A stretch of DNA of 64,000 bases, taken from Liolophura sinensis. Its lineage: Eukaryota > Mollusca > Polyplacophora > Chitonida > Chitonidae. A program made the position numbers and the translations under genes. Within the stretch, counting starts at the first letter, position 1; the number at the start of each line of letters is the position of its first letter. The DNA lies in assembly GCF_032854445.1 (NCBI RefSeq), contig NW_027017979.1, positions 108,896 to 172,895 of the forward strand, read 5' to 3'. Below the pieces are notes generated by a model that did no database searches, had not been told where the DNA came from, and saw nothing but the letters and a program-made list of their open reading frames with translations. Positions 48,335-60,899 of this stretch are shown here, in pieces.

Positions 48335-51079
48335 CCCTTCGGTAGCCCAGACGACGTCAAATCTTTGGGCCAAGCCCATTTAACTCACCCAGCAAATGTC
48401 TTACTTCTAAGTCGAAGACAATCTCAATGTCTTTATCTACATGTAGAAAAACCACACCATTTGTTTATAAAAAAACGCAAGGTACTTGATACAGTCCGCT
48501 GTAAAAAGTACAATTGAACACTGACCCACATCAATAAGGTGCCAAAAGATGCGCAATTGGGCCAGGCATCTTCAGCTGTTGAAAAATTGCAAATTTCCTT
48601 GGTTTCCAAGGAGTAAGAGCCGTTGCTGGGCACGTGATCTTGACATCATTAATTCTTCATTTGTGGCTACAGCCAAAAGTATTGGTCGGAGAGCAACGCG
48701 GTTTGCACCATTCGATTTCTCGTCACAAAATACGTCGGATTAGCCTCTTACCAGCGGCATTGGAACAGTTTTTCCACTTTTGGATTTTTGCCTGGTCTTT
48801 TTGCTAATTGAAATCGGCTACATTAACTATGTACAATCGCGACTGGTCATTACTATATTCAACTTTTCATTATAAGTTATGTGCCCTTCGGTAGCCCAGA
48901 CGACGTCAAATCTTTAGGCCAAGCCCATTTAACTCACCCAGCAAATGTCTTACTTCTAAGTCGAAGACAATCTCAATGTCTTTATCTACATGTAGAAAAA
49001 CCACACCATTTGTTTATAAAAAAACGCAAGGTACTTGATACAGTCCGCTGTAAAAAGTACAATTGAACACTGACCCACATCAATAAGGTGCCAAAAGATG
49101 CGCAGTTGGGCCAGGCATCTTCAGCTGTTGAAAAATTGCAAATTTCTATGGTTTCCATGGATTAAGAGCCGTTGCTGGGCACGTGATCTTGACATCACTG
49201 ATTATTCATTTGTGGCTACAGCCAAAAGTATTGGTCGGAGAGCAACGCGGTTTGCACCATTCGATTTCTCGTCACAAAATACGTCGGATTAGCCTCTTAC
49301 CAGCAGCATTGGAACAGTTTTTCCACTTTTGGATTTTTGCCTGGTCTTTTTGCTAATTGAAATCGGCTACATTAACTATGTACAATCGCGACTGGTCATT
49401 ACTATATTCAACATTTCATTATAAGTTATGTGCCCTTCGGTAGCCCAGACGACGTCAAATCTTTGGGCCAAGCCCATTTAACTCACCCAGCAAATGTCTT
49501 ACTTCTAAGTCGAAGACAAAGTCAATGTCTTTATCTACATGTAGAAAAACCACACCATTTGTATATAAAAAAAACAAAAGGTACTTGATACAATCCGCTG
49601 TAAAAAGTACAATTGAACACTGACCCACATCAATAAGGTGCCAAAGAATGCGCAATTGGGCCAGGCATCTCCAGCTGTTGAAAAATTGCAAATTCCCTTG
49701 GTTTCCATGGAGTAAGAGCCGTTGCTGGGCACGTGATCTTGACATCATTTATTATTCACTTGTGGCTACAGCCAAAAGTATTGGTCGGAGAGCAACGCGG
49801 TTTGCACCATTCGATTTTTCGTCACAAAATACGTCGGATTAGCCTCTTACCAGCAGCATTGGAACAGTTTTTCCACTTTTGGATTTTTGCCTGGTCTTTT
49901 TGCTAATTGAAATCGGCTACATTAACTATGTACAATCGCGACTGGTCATTACTATATTCAACATTTCATTATAAGTTATGTGCCCTTCGGTAGCCCAGAC
50001 GACGTCAAATCTTTAGGCCAAGCCCATTTAACTCACCCAGCAAATGTCTTACTTCTAAGTCGAAGAGAAACTTAATGTCTTTATCTACATGTAGAAAAAC
50101 CACACCATTTGTATATAAAAAAACACAAGGTACTTGATACAGTCCGCTGTAAAAAGTACAATTGAACACTGACCCTCATCAATAAGGTGCCAAAAGATGC
50201 GCAATTGGGCCAGGCATCTCCAGCTGTTGAAAAATTGCAAATTTCCTTGGTTTCCATGGATTAAGAGCCGTTGCTGGGCACGTGATCTTGACACCATTGA
50301 TTATTCATTTGTGGCTACAGCCAAAAGTATTGGTCGGAGAGCAACGCGGTTTGCACCATTCGATTTCTCGTCACAAAATACGTCGGATTAGCCTCTTACC
50401 AGCAGCATTGGAACAGTTTTTCCACTTTTGGATTTTTGCCTGGTCTTTTTGCGAATTGAAATCGGCTACATTAACTATGTACAATCGCGACTGGTCATTA
50501 CTATATTTAGCTTTTCATTGTAAGTTATGTGCCCTTCGGTAGCCCAGACGAAGTCAAATCTTTGGGCAAGCCCATTTAACTCACCCAGCATATGTCTTAC
50601 TTCTAAGTCGAAGACAAACTCAATGTCTTTATCTACATGTAGAAAAACCACACCATTTGTATATAAAAAAAACACAAGGTACTTGATATAATCCGCTGTA
50701 AAAAGTACAATTGAACACTGAGTCACATCAATAAGGTGCCAAAGGATGCGCATTGGGCCAGGCATCTCCAGCTGTTGAAAAATTGCAAATTTCCTTGGTT
50801 TCCATGGAGTAAGAGCCGTTGCTGGGCACGTGATCTTGACATCACTGATTATTTATTTGTGGCTACAGCCAAAAGTATTGGTTGGAGAGCAACGCGGTTT
50901 GCACCATTCGATTTCTCGTCACAAAATACGTCGGATTAGCCTCTTACCAGCAGCATTGGAACAGTTTTTCCACTTTTGGATTTTTGCCTGGTCTTTTTGC
51001 TAATTGAAATCGGCTACATTAACTATGTACAATCGCGACTGGTCATTACTATATTCAACTTTTCATTATAAGTTATGTG
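48335..51079 (+). repeat. Five-unit HOR, copy 1 (2.75 kb)
   Basis: Units start at 48335 (P), 48884 (Q), 49433 (R), 49983 (S) and 50532 (T). Diagnostics: P has CCAAGGAG and AGCGGCATTGG; Q has GCAGTTGGG, CACTGATTATT and CAACATTTC; R has AAAGTCAATG, AAAGAATGCG, AATTCCCTTGG and TTTATTATTCACTTG; S has GAGAAACTTAATG, GACACCATTG and TTTAGCTTTTCATTG; T has GAAGTC, GCATATG, GAGTCACATC and TTATTTATTTG. The P unit of this copy has TGTTTATAAA and CGGAGAGC, where later copies have TGTATATAAA and CGGAAAGC. The T unit has two single-base losses, GGGCAAGCC and GCGCATTGG. Confidence 0.92.
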
Positions 51080-53826
51080 CCCTTCGGTAGCCCAGACGAC
51101 GTCAAATCTTTGGGCCAAGCCCATTTAACTCACCCAGCAAATGTCTTACTTCTAAGTCGAAGACAATCTCAATGTCTTTATCTACATGTAGAAAAACCAC
51201 ACCATTTGTATATAAAAAAAACGCAAGGTACTTGATACAGTCCGCTGTAAAAAGTACAATTGAACACTGACCCACATCAATAAGGTGCCAAAAGATGCGC
51301 AATTGGGCCAGGCATCTCCAGCTGTTGAAAAATTGCAAATTTCCTTGGTTTCCAAGGAGTAAGAGCCGTTGCTGGGCACGTGATCTTGACATCATTAATT
51401 ATTCATTTGTGGCTACAGCCAAAAGTATTGGTCGGAAAGCAACGCGGTTTGCACCATTCGATTTCTCGTCACAAAATACGTCGGATTAGCCTCTTACCAG
51501 CGGCATTGGAACAGTTTTTCCACTTTTGGATTTTTGCCTGGTCTTTTTGCTAATTGAAATCGGCTACATTAACTATGTACAATCGCGACTGGTCATTACT
51601 ATATTCAACTTTTCATTATAAGTTATGTGCCCTTCGGTAGCCCAGACGACGTCAAATCTTTGGGCCAAGCCCATTTAACTCACCCAGCAAATGTCTTACT
51701 TCTAAGTCGAAGACAATCTCAATGTCTTTATCTACATGTAGAAAAACCACACCATTTGTTTATAAAAAAACGCAAGGTACTTGATACAGTCCGCTGTAAA
51801 AAGTATAATTGAACACTGACCCACATCAATAAGGTGCCAAAAGATGCGCAGTTGGGCCAGGCATCTTCAGCTGTTGAAAAATTGCAAATTTCTATGGTTT
51901 CCATGGATTAAGAGCCGTTGCTGGGCACGTGATCTTGACATCACTGATTATTCATTTGTGGCTACAGCCAAAAGTATTGGTCGGAGAGCAACGCGGTTTG
52001 CACCATTCGATTTCTCGTCACAAAATACGTCGGATTAGCCTCTTACCAGCAGCATTGGAACAGTTTTTCCACTTTTGGATTTTTGCCTGGTCTTTTTGCT
52101 AATTGAAATCGGCTACATTAACTATGTACAATCGCGACTGGTCATTACTATATTCAACATTTCATTATAAGTTATGTGCCCTTCGGTAGCCCAGACGACG
52201 TCAAATTTTGGGCCAAGCCCATTTAACTCACCCAGCAAATGTCTTACTTCTAAGTCGAAGACAAAGTCAATGTCTTTATCTACATGTAGAAAAACCACAC
52301 CATTTGTATATAAAAAAAACAAAAGGTACTTGATACAGTCCGCTGTAAAAAGTACAATTGAACACTGACCCACATCAATAAGGTGCCAAAGAATGCGCAA
52401 TTGGGCCAGGCATCTCCAGCTGTTGAAAAATTGCAAATTCCCTTGGTTTCCATGGAGTAAGAGCCGTTGCTGGGCACGTGATCTTGACATCATTTATTAT
52501 TCACTTGTGGCTACAGCCAAAAGTATTGGTCGGAGAGCAACGCGGTTTGCACCATTCGATTTTTCGTCACAAAATACGTCGGATTAGCCTCTTACCAGCA
52601 GCATTGGAACAGTTTTTCTACTTTTGGATTTTTGCCTGGTCTTTTTGCTAATTGAAATCGGCTACATTAACTATGTACAATCGCGACTGGTCATTACTAT
52701 ATTCAACATTTCATTATAAGTTATGTGCCCTTCGGTAGCCCAGACGACGTCAAATCTTTAGGCCAAGCCCATTTAACTCACCCAGCAAATGTCTTACTTC
52801 TAAGTCGAAGAGAAACTTAATGTCTTTATCTACATGTAGAAAAAACCACACCATTGTATATAAAAAAACACAAGGTACTTGATACAGTCCGCTGTAAAAA
52901 GTACAATTGAACACTGACCCTCATCAATAAGGTGCCAAAAGATGCGCAATTGGGCCAGGCATCTCCAGCTGTTGAAAAATTGCAAATTTCCTTGGTTTCC
53001 ATGGATTGAGAGCCGTTGCTGGGCACGTGATCTTGACACCATTGATTATTCATTTGTGGCTACAGCCAAAAGTATTGGTCGGAGAGCAACGCGGGTTGCA
53101 CCATTCGATTTCTCCGTCACAAAATACGTCGGATTAGCCTCTTACCAGCAGCATTGGAACAGTTTTTCCACTTTTGGATTTTTGCCTGGTCTTTTTGCGA
53201 ATTGAAATCGGCTACATTAACTATGTACAATCGCGACTGGTCATTACTATATTAGCTTTTCATTGTAAGTTATGTGCCCTTCGGTAGCCCAGACGAAGTC
53301 AAATCTTTGGGCCAAGCCCATTTAACTCACCCAGCATATGTCTTACTTCTAAGTCGAAGACAAACTCAATGTCTTTATCTACATGTAGAAAAACCACACC
53401 ATTTGTATATAAAAAAAACACAAGGTACTTGATATAATCCGCTGTAAAAAGTACAATTGAACACTGAGTCACATCAATAAGGTGCCAAAGGATGCGCAAT
53501 TGGGCCAGGCATCTCCAGCTGTTGAAAAATTGCAAATTTCCTTGGTTTCCATGGAGTAAGAGCCGTTGCTGGGCACGTGATCTTGACATCACTGATTATT
53601 TATTTGTGGCTACAGCCAAAAGTATTGGTTGGAGAGCAACGCGGTTTGCACCATTCGATTTCTCGTCACAAAATACGTCGGATTAGCCTCTTACCAGCAG
53701 CATTGGAACAGTTTTTCCACTTTTGGATTTTTGCCTGGTCTTTTTGCTAATTGAAATCGGCTACATTAACTATGTACAATCGCGACTGGTCATTACTATA
53801 TTCAACTTTTCATTATAAGTTATGTG
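51080..53826 (+). repeat. Five-unit HOR, copy 2 (2.75 kb)
   Basis: Units start at 51080 (P), 51630 (Q), 52179 (R), 52728 (S) and 53277 (T), in the same order and with the same diagnostics as the preceding block. R has a 1-bp loss (AAATTTTGGGCC) and CAGTCCGCTG, shared with copy 3 but not copy 1. S shares CCCTCATC and CCTTGG with copy 1 but not copy 3. This crossed sharing points to conversion between copies. S also carries several private 1-bp indels between 52830 and 53260. Confidence 0.92.
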
Positions 53827-56574
53827 CCCTTCGGTAGCCCAGACGACGTCAAATCTTTGGGCCAAGCCCATTTAACTCACCCAGCAAATGTCTTACTTCT
53901 AAGTCGAAGACAATCTCAATGTCTTTATCTACATGTAGAAAAACCACACCATTTGTATATAAAAAAAAACGCAAGGTACTTGATACAGTCCGCTGTAAAA
54001 AGTACAATTGAACACTGACCCACATCAATAAGGTGCCAAAAGATGCGCAATTGGGCCAGGCATCTCCAGCTGTTGAAAAATTGCAAATTTCCTTGGTTTC
54101 CAAGGAGTAAGAGCCGTTGCTGGGCACGTGATCTTGACATCATTAATTATTCATTTGTGGCTACAGCCAAAAGTATTGGTCGGAAAGCAACGCGGTTTGC
54201 ACCATTCGATTTCTCGTCACAAAATACGTCGGATTAGCCTCTTACCAGCGGCATTGGAACAGTTTTTCCACTTTTGGATTTTTGCCTGGTCTTTTTGCTA
54301 ATTGAAATCGGCTACATTAACTATGTACAATCGCGACTGGTCATTACTATATTCAACTTTTCATTATAAGTTATGTGCCCTTCGGTAGCCCAGACGACGT
54401 CAAATCTTTGGGCCAAGCCCATTTAACTCACCCAGCAAATGTCTTACTTCTAAGTCGAAGACAATCTCAATGTCTTTATCTACATGTAGAAAAACCACAC
54501 CATTTGTTTATAAAAAAACGCAAGGTACTTGATACAGTCCGCTGTAAAAAGTACAATTGAACACTGACCCACATCAATAAGGTGCCAAAAGATGCGCAGT
54601 TGGGCCAGGCATCTTCAGCTGTTGAAAAATTGCAAATTTCTATGGTTTCCATGGATTAAGAGCCGTTGCTGGGCACGTGATCTTGACATCACTGATTATT
54701 CATTTGTGGCTACAGCCAAAAGTATTGGTCGGAGAGCAACGCGGTTTGCACCATTCGATTTCTCGTCACAAAATACGTCGGATTAGCCTCTTACCAGCAG
54801 CATTGGAACAGTTTTTCCACTTTTGGATTTTTGCCTGGTCTTTTTGCTAATTGAAATCGGCTACATTAACTATGTACAATCGCGACTGGTCATTACTATA
54901 TTCAACATTTCATTATAAGTTATGTGCCCTTCGGTAGCCCAGACGACGTCAAATTTTGGGCCAAGCCCATTTAACTCACCCAGCAAATGTCTTACTTCTA
55001 AGTCGAAGACAAAGTCAATGTCTTTATCTACATGTAGAAAAACCACACCATTTGTATATAAAAAAAACAAAAGGTACTTGATACAGTCCGCTGTAAAAAG
55101 TACAATTGAACACTGACCCACATCAATAAGGTGCCAAAGAATGCGCAATTGGGCCAGGCATCTCCAGCTGTTGAAAAATTGCAAATTCCCTTGGTTTCCA
55201 TGGAGTAAGAGCCGTTGCTGGGCACGTGATCTTGACATCATTTATTATTCACTTGTGGCTACAGCCAAAAGTATTGGTCGGAGAGCAACGCGGTTTGCAC
55301 CATTCGATTTTTCGTCACAAAATACGTCGGATTAGCCTCTTACCAGCAGCATTGGAACAGTTTTTCCACTTTTGGATTTTTGCCTGGTCTTTTTGCTAAT
55401 TGAAATCGGCTACATTAACTATGTACAATCGCGACTGGTCATTACTATATTCAACATTTCATTATAAGTTATGTGCCCTTCGGTAGCCCAGACGACGTCA
55501 AATCTTTAGGCCAAGCCCATTTAACTCACCCAGCAAATGTCTTACTTCTAAGTCGAAGAGAAACTTAATGTCTGTATCTACATGTAGAAAAACCACACCA
55601 TTTGTATATAAAAAAACACAAGGTACTTGATACAGTCCGCTGTAAAAAGTACAATTGAACACTGACCCACATCAATAAGGTGCCAAAAGATGCGCAATTG
55701 GGCCAGGCATCTCCAGCTGTTGAAAAATTGCAAATTTCTATGGTTTCCATGGATTAAGAGCCGTTGCTGGGCACGTGATCTTGACACCATTGATTATTCA
55801 TTTGTGGCTACAGCCAAAAGTATTGGTCGGAGAGCAACGCGGTTTGCACCATTCGATTTCTCGTCACAAAATACGTCGGATTAGCCTCTTACCAGCAGCA
55901 TTGGAACAGTTTTTCTACTTTTGGATTTTTGCCTGGTCTTTTTGCGAATTGAAATCGGCTACATTAACTATGTACAATCGCGACTGGTCATTACTATATT
56001 TAGCTTTTCATTGTAAGTTATGTGCCCTTCGGTAGCCCAGACGAAGTCAAATCTTTGGGCCAAGCCCATTTAACTCACCCAGCATATGTCTTACTTCTAA
56101 GTCGAAGACAAACTCAATGTCTTTATCTACATGTAGAAAAACCACACCATTTGTATATAAAAAAAACACAAGGTACTTGATATAATCCGCTGTAAAAAGT
56201 ACAATTGAACACTGAGTCACATCAATAAGGTGCCAAAGGATGCGCAATTGGGCCAGGCATCTCCAGCTGTTGAAAAATTGCAAATTTCCTTGGTTTCCAT
56301 GGAGTAAGAGCCGTTGCTGGGCACGTGATCTTGACATCACTGATTATTTATTTGTGGCTACAGCCAAAAGTATTGGTTGGAGAGCAACGCGGTTTGCACC
56401 ATTCGATTTGTCGTCACAAAATACGTCGGATTAGCCTCTTACCAGCAGCATTGGAACAGTTTTTCCACTTTTGGATTTTTGCCTGGTCTTTTTGCTAATT
56501 GAAATCGGCTACATTAACTATGTACAATCGCGACTGGTCATTACTATATTCAACTTTTCATTATAAGTTATGTG
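53827..56574 (+). repeat. Five-unit HOR, copy 3 (2.75 kb)
   Basis: Units start at 53827 (P), 54378 (Q), 54927 (R), 55476 (S) and 56025 (T). Order and diagnostics match copies 1 and 2. The S unit differs from the other two by CCCACATC, CTATGG and TTTTTCTAC, and has a private GTCTGTATC. T has a private GATTTGTCGTC. The unit after it (56575) is no longer type P, so the series ends here. Confidence 0.92.
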
Positions 56575-59322
56575 CCCTTCGGTAGCCCAGACGACGTCAA
56601 ATCTTTGGGCCAAGCCCATTTAACTCACCCAGCAAATGTCTTACTTCTAAGTCGAAGACAATCTCAATGTCTTTATCTACATGTAGAAAAACCACACCAT
56701 TTGTATATAAAAAAAAACAAAAGGTACTTGATACAATCCGCTGTAAAAAGTACAATTGAACACTGACCCACATCAATAAGGTGCCAAAGGATGCGCAATT
56801 GGGCCAGGCATCTCCAGCTGTTGAAAAATTGCAAATTTCCTTGGTTTCCATGGAGTAAGAGCCGTTGCTGGGCCCGTGATCTTGACACCATTGATTATTC
56901 ATTTGTGGCTACAGCCAAAAGTATTGGTCGGAGAGCAACGCGGTTTGCACCATTCGATTTCTCGTCACAAAATACGTCGGATTAGCCTCTTACCAGCAGC
57001 ATTGGAACAGTTTTTCTACTTTTGGATTTTTGCCTGGTCTTTTTGCGAATTGAAATCGGCTACATTAACTATGTACAATCGCGACTGGTCATTACTATAT
57101 TCAACTTTTCATTATAAGTTATGTGCCCTTCGGTAGCCCAGACGACGTCAAATCTTTGGGCCAAGCCCATTTAACTCACCCAGCAAATGTCTTACTTCTA
57201 AGTCGAAGACAAACTCAATGTCTTTATCTACATGTAGAAAAACCACACCATTTGTATATAAAAAAAACAAAAGGTACTTGATACAATCCGCTGTAAAAAG
57301 TACAATTGAACACTGACCCACATCAATAAGGTGCCAAAAGATGCGCAATTGGGCCAGGCATCTCCAGCTGTTGAAAAATTGCAAATTTCCCTGGTTTCCA
57401 TGGATTAAGAGCCGTTGCTGGGCACGTGATCTTGACATCATTTATTATTCACTTGTGGCTACAGCCAAAAGTATTGGTCGGAGAGCAACGCGGTTTGCAC
57501 CATTCGATTTTTCGTCACAAAATACGTCGGATTAGCCTCTTACCAGCAGCATTGGAACAGTTTTTCTACTTTTGGATTTTTGCCTGGTCTTTTTGCGAAT
57601 TGAAATCGGCTACATTAACTATGTACAATCGCGACTGGTCATTACTATATTCAACTTTTCATTATAAGTTATGTGCCCTTCGGTAGCCCAGACGACGTCA
57701 AATCTTTGGGCCAAGCCCATTTAACTCACCCAGCAAATGTCTTACTTCTAAGTCGAAGACAAAGTCAATGTCTTTATCTACATGTAGAAAAACCACACCA
57801 TTTGTATATAAAAAAACACAAGGTACTTGATACAATCCGCTGTAAAAAGTACAATTGAACACTGACCCACATCAATAAGGTGCCAAAAGATGCGCAATTG
57901 GGCCAGGCATCTCCAGCTGTTGAAAAATTGCAAATTTCCTTGGTTTCCATGGAGTAAGAGCCGTTGCTGGGCACGTGATCTTGACATCATTTATTATTCA
58001 CTTGTGGCTACAGCCAAAAGTATTGGTCGGAGAGCAACGCGGTTTGCACCATTCGATTTCTCGTCACAAAATACGTCGGATTAGCCTCTTACCAGCAGCA
58101 TTGGAACAGTTTTTCTACTTTTGGATTTTTGCCTGGTCTTTTTGCTAATTGAAATCGGCTACATTAACTATGTACAATCGCGACTGGTCATTACTATATT
58201 CAACTTTTCATTATAAGTTATGTGCCCTTCGGTAGCCCAGACGACGTCAAATCTTTGGGGCAAGCCCATTTAACTCACCCAGCAAATGTCTTACTTCTAA
58301 GTCGAAGACAAACTCAATGTCTTTATTTACATGTAGAAAAGCCACACCATTTGTATATAAAAAAACACAAGGTACTTGATACAGTCTGCTGTAAAAAGTA
58401 CAATTGAACACTGACCCACATCAATAAGGTGCCAAAAGATGCGCAATTGGGCCAGGCATCTCCAGCTGTTGAAAAATTGCAAATTTCTATGGTTTCCATG
58501 GATTAAGAGCCGTTGCTGGGCACGTGATCTTGACATCACTGATTATTCATTTGTGGCTACAGCCAAAAGTATTGGTCGGAGAGCAACGCGGTTTGCACCA
58601 TTCGATTTCTCGTCACAAAATACGTCGGATTAGCCTCTTACCAGCAGCATTGGAACAGTTTTTCCACTTTTGGATTTTTGCCTGGTCTTTTTGCTAATTG
58701 AAATCGGCTACATTAACTATGTACAATCGCGACTGGTCATTACTATATTCAACATTTCATTATAAGTTATGTGCCCTTCGGTAGCCCAGACGACGTCAAA
58801 TCTTTGGGCCAAGCCCATTTAACTCACCCAGCAAATGTCTTACTTCTAAGTCGAAGACAAACTCAATGTCTTTATCTACATGTAGAAAACCACACCATTT
58901 GTATATAAAAAAAACAAAAGGTACTTGATACAATCCGCTGTAAAAAGTACAATTGAACACTGACCCACATCAATAAGGTGTCAAAGGATGCGCAATTGGG
59001 CCAGGCATCTCCAGCTGTTGAAAAATTGCAAATTTCCTTGGTTTCCATGGAGTAAGAGCCGTTGCTGGGCACGTGATCTTGACATTATTTATTATTCACT
59101 TGTGGCTACAGCCAAAAGTATTGGTCGGAGAGCAATGCGGTTTGCACCATTCGATTTTTCGTCACAAAATACGTCGGATTAGCCTCTTACCAGCAGCATT
59201 GGAACAGTTTTTCTACTTTTGGATTTTTGCCTGGTCTTTTTGCTAATTGAAATCGGCTACATTAACTATGTACAATCGCGACTGGTCATTACTATATTCA
59301 ACTTTTCATTATAAGTTATGTG
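56575..59322 (+). repeat. Five mixed satellite units
   Basis: Units start at 56575, 57126, 57676, 58225 and 58774. They recombine variants from neighbouring blocks: GACACCATTG in 56575, the TTTATTATTCACTTG type in 57126, 57676 and 58774, and GAAAAGCCACACC with CACTGATTATT in 58225. The linked TTTTTCGTC variant accompanies TTTATTATTCACTTG in 57126 and 58774 but not in 57676, so the linkage has been broken by exchange. No repeated order is seen. Confidence 0.83.
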
Positions 59323-59799
59323 CCCTTTGGTAGCCCAGACGACGTCAAATCTTTGGGCCAAGCCCATTTAACTCACCCAGCAAATGTCTTACTCCTAAGT
59401 CGAAGACAAACTCAATGTCTTTATCTACATGTAGAAAAACCACACCATTTGTATATAAAAAAACACAAGCAATTGGGCCAGGTATCTCCAGCTGTTGAAA
59501 AATTGCAAATTTCTATGGTTTCCATGGATTAAGAGCCGTTGCTGGGCACGTGATCTTGACACCATTGATTATTCCTTTGTGGCTACAGCCAAAAGTATTG
59601 GTCGGAGAGCAACGCGGTTTGCACCATTCGATTTCTCGTCACAAAATACGTCGGATTAGCCTCTTACCAGCAGCATTGGAACAGTTTTTCCACTTTTGGA
59701 TTTTTGCCTGGTCTTTTTGCTAATTGAAATCAGCTACATTAACTATGTACAATCGCGACTGGTCATTACTATATTCAACTTTTCATTATAAGTTATGTG
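59323..59799 (+). repeat. Satellite unit with a 72-bp internal deletion (477 bp)
   Basis: This is the only grossly short unit. After TATATAAAAAAACACAAG (ending at 59469) the sequence passes directly to CAATTGGGCC. The 72 bases that normally lie between, from GTACTTGATAC to GATGCG, are missing. Only a single shared G is seen at the junction, more like end joining than recombination between long homologies. 72 is a multiple of three but no frame is preserved in a meaningful way. The rest of the unit (CAGGTATC, GACACCATTG) resembles 47235, with a private ATTCCTTTG. Confidence 0.95.
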
Positions 59800-60899
59800 C
59801 CCTTCGGTAGCCCAGACGACGTCAAATCTTTGGGCCAAGCCCATTTAACTCACCCAGCAAATGTCTTACTTCTAAGTCGAAGAAAAACTCAATGTCTTTA
59901 TCTACATGTAGAAAAACCACACCATTTGTATATTAAAAAAACAAAAGATACTTGATACAATCCGCTGTAAAAAGTACAATTGAACACTGACCCACATCAA
60001 TAAGGTGCCAAAGGATGCGCAATTGGGCCAGGCATCTCCAGCTGTTGAAAAATTGTAAATTTCCTTGGTTTCCATGGAGTAAGAGCCGTTGCTGGCCACG
60101 TGATCTTGACATCATTGATTATTCATTTGTGGCTACAGCCAAAAGTATTGGTTGGACAGCAACGCGGTTTGCACCATTCGATTTCTCGTCACAAAATACG
60201 TCAGAGTAGCCTCTTACCAGCAGCATTGGAACAGTTTTTCCACTTTTGGATTTTTGCCTGGTCTTTTTGCTAATTGAAATCGGCTACATTAACTATGTAC
60301 AATCGCGACTGGTCATTACTATATTCAACTTTTCATTATAAGTTATGTGCCCTTCGGTAGCCCAGACGACGTCAAATCTTTGGGCCAAGCCCATTTAACT
60401 CACCCAGCAAATGTCTTACTCCTAAGTCGAAGACAAACTCAATGTCTTTATCTACATGTAGAAAAACCACACCATTTGTATATAAAAAAAACACAAGGTA
60501 CTTGATACAATCCGCTGTGAAAAGTACAATTGAACACTGACCCACATCAATAAGGTGCCAAAGGATGCGCAATTGGGCCAGGCATCTCCAGCCGTTGAAA
60601 AATTGCAAATTTCCTTGGTTTCCATGGAGTAAGAGCCGTTGCTGGGCACGTGATCTTGACATCATTTATTATTCACTTGTGGCTACAGCCAAAAGTATTG
60701 GTCGGAGAGCAACGCGGTTTGCACCATTCGATTTTTCTTCACAAAATACGTCGGATTAGCCTCTTACCAGCAGCATTGGAACAGTTTTTCCACTTTTGGA
60801 TTTTTGCCTGGTCTTTTTGCTAATTGAAATCGGCTACATTAACTATGTACAATCGCGACTGGTCATTACTATATTCAACTTTTCATTATAAGTTATGTG
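59800..60899 (+). repeat. Two units before the three-unit HOR
   Basis: Units start at 59800 and 60350. The first is the type seen again at 62000 and 63651: TATATTAAAA or TATTTTAAAA, AAAAGATACTTG, and CAGAGTAGCC in 59800 and 62000. It has private GGCCACGTG and TTGGACAGC. The second has CTCCAGCCG and TTTTTCTTCAC and does not recur in the following series. Confidence 0.85.

Noticed and set aside
59323-59799. Transposon insertion or excision scar as the cause of the short unit
   Set aside because: There is no target-site duplication, inverted repeat or foreign sequence; the change is a simple 72-bp loss.
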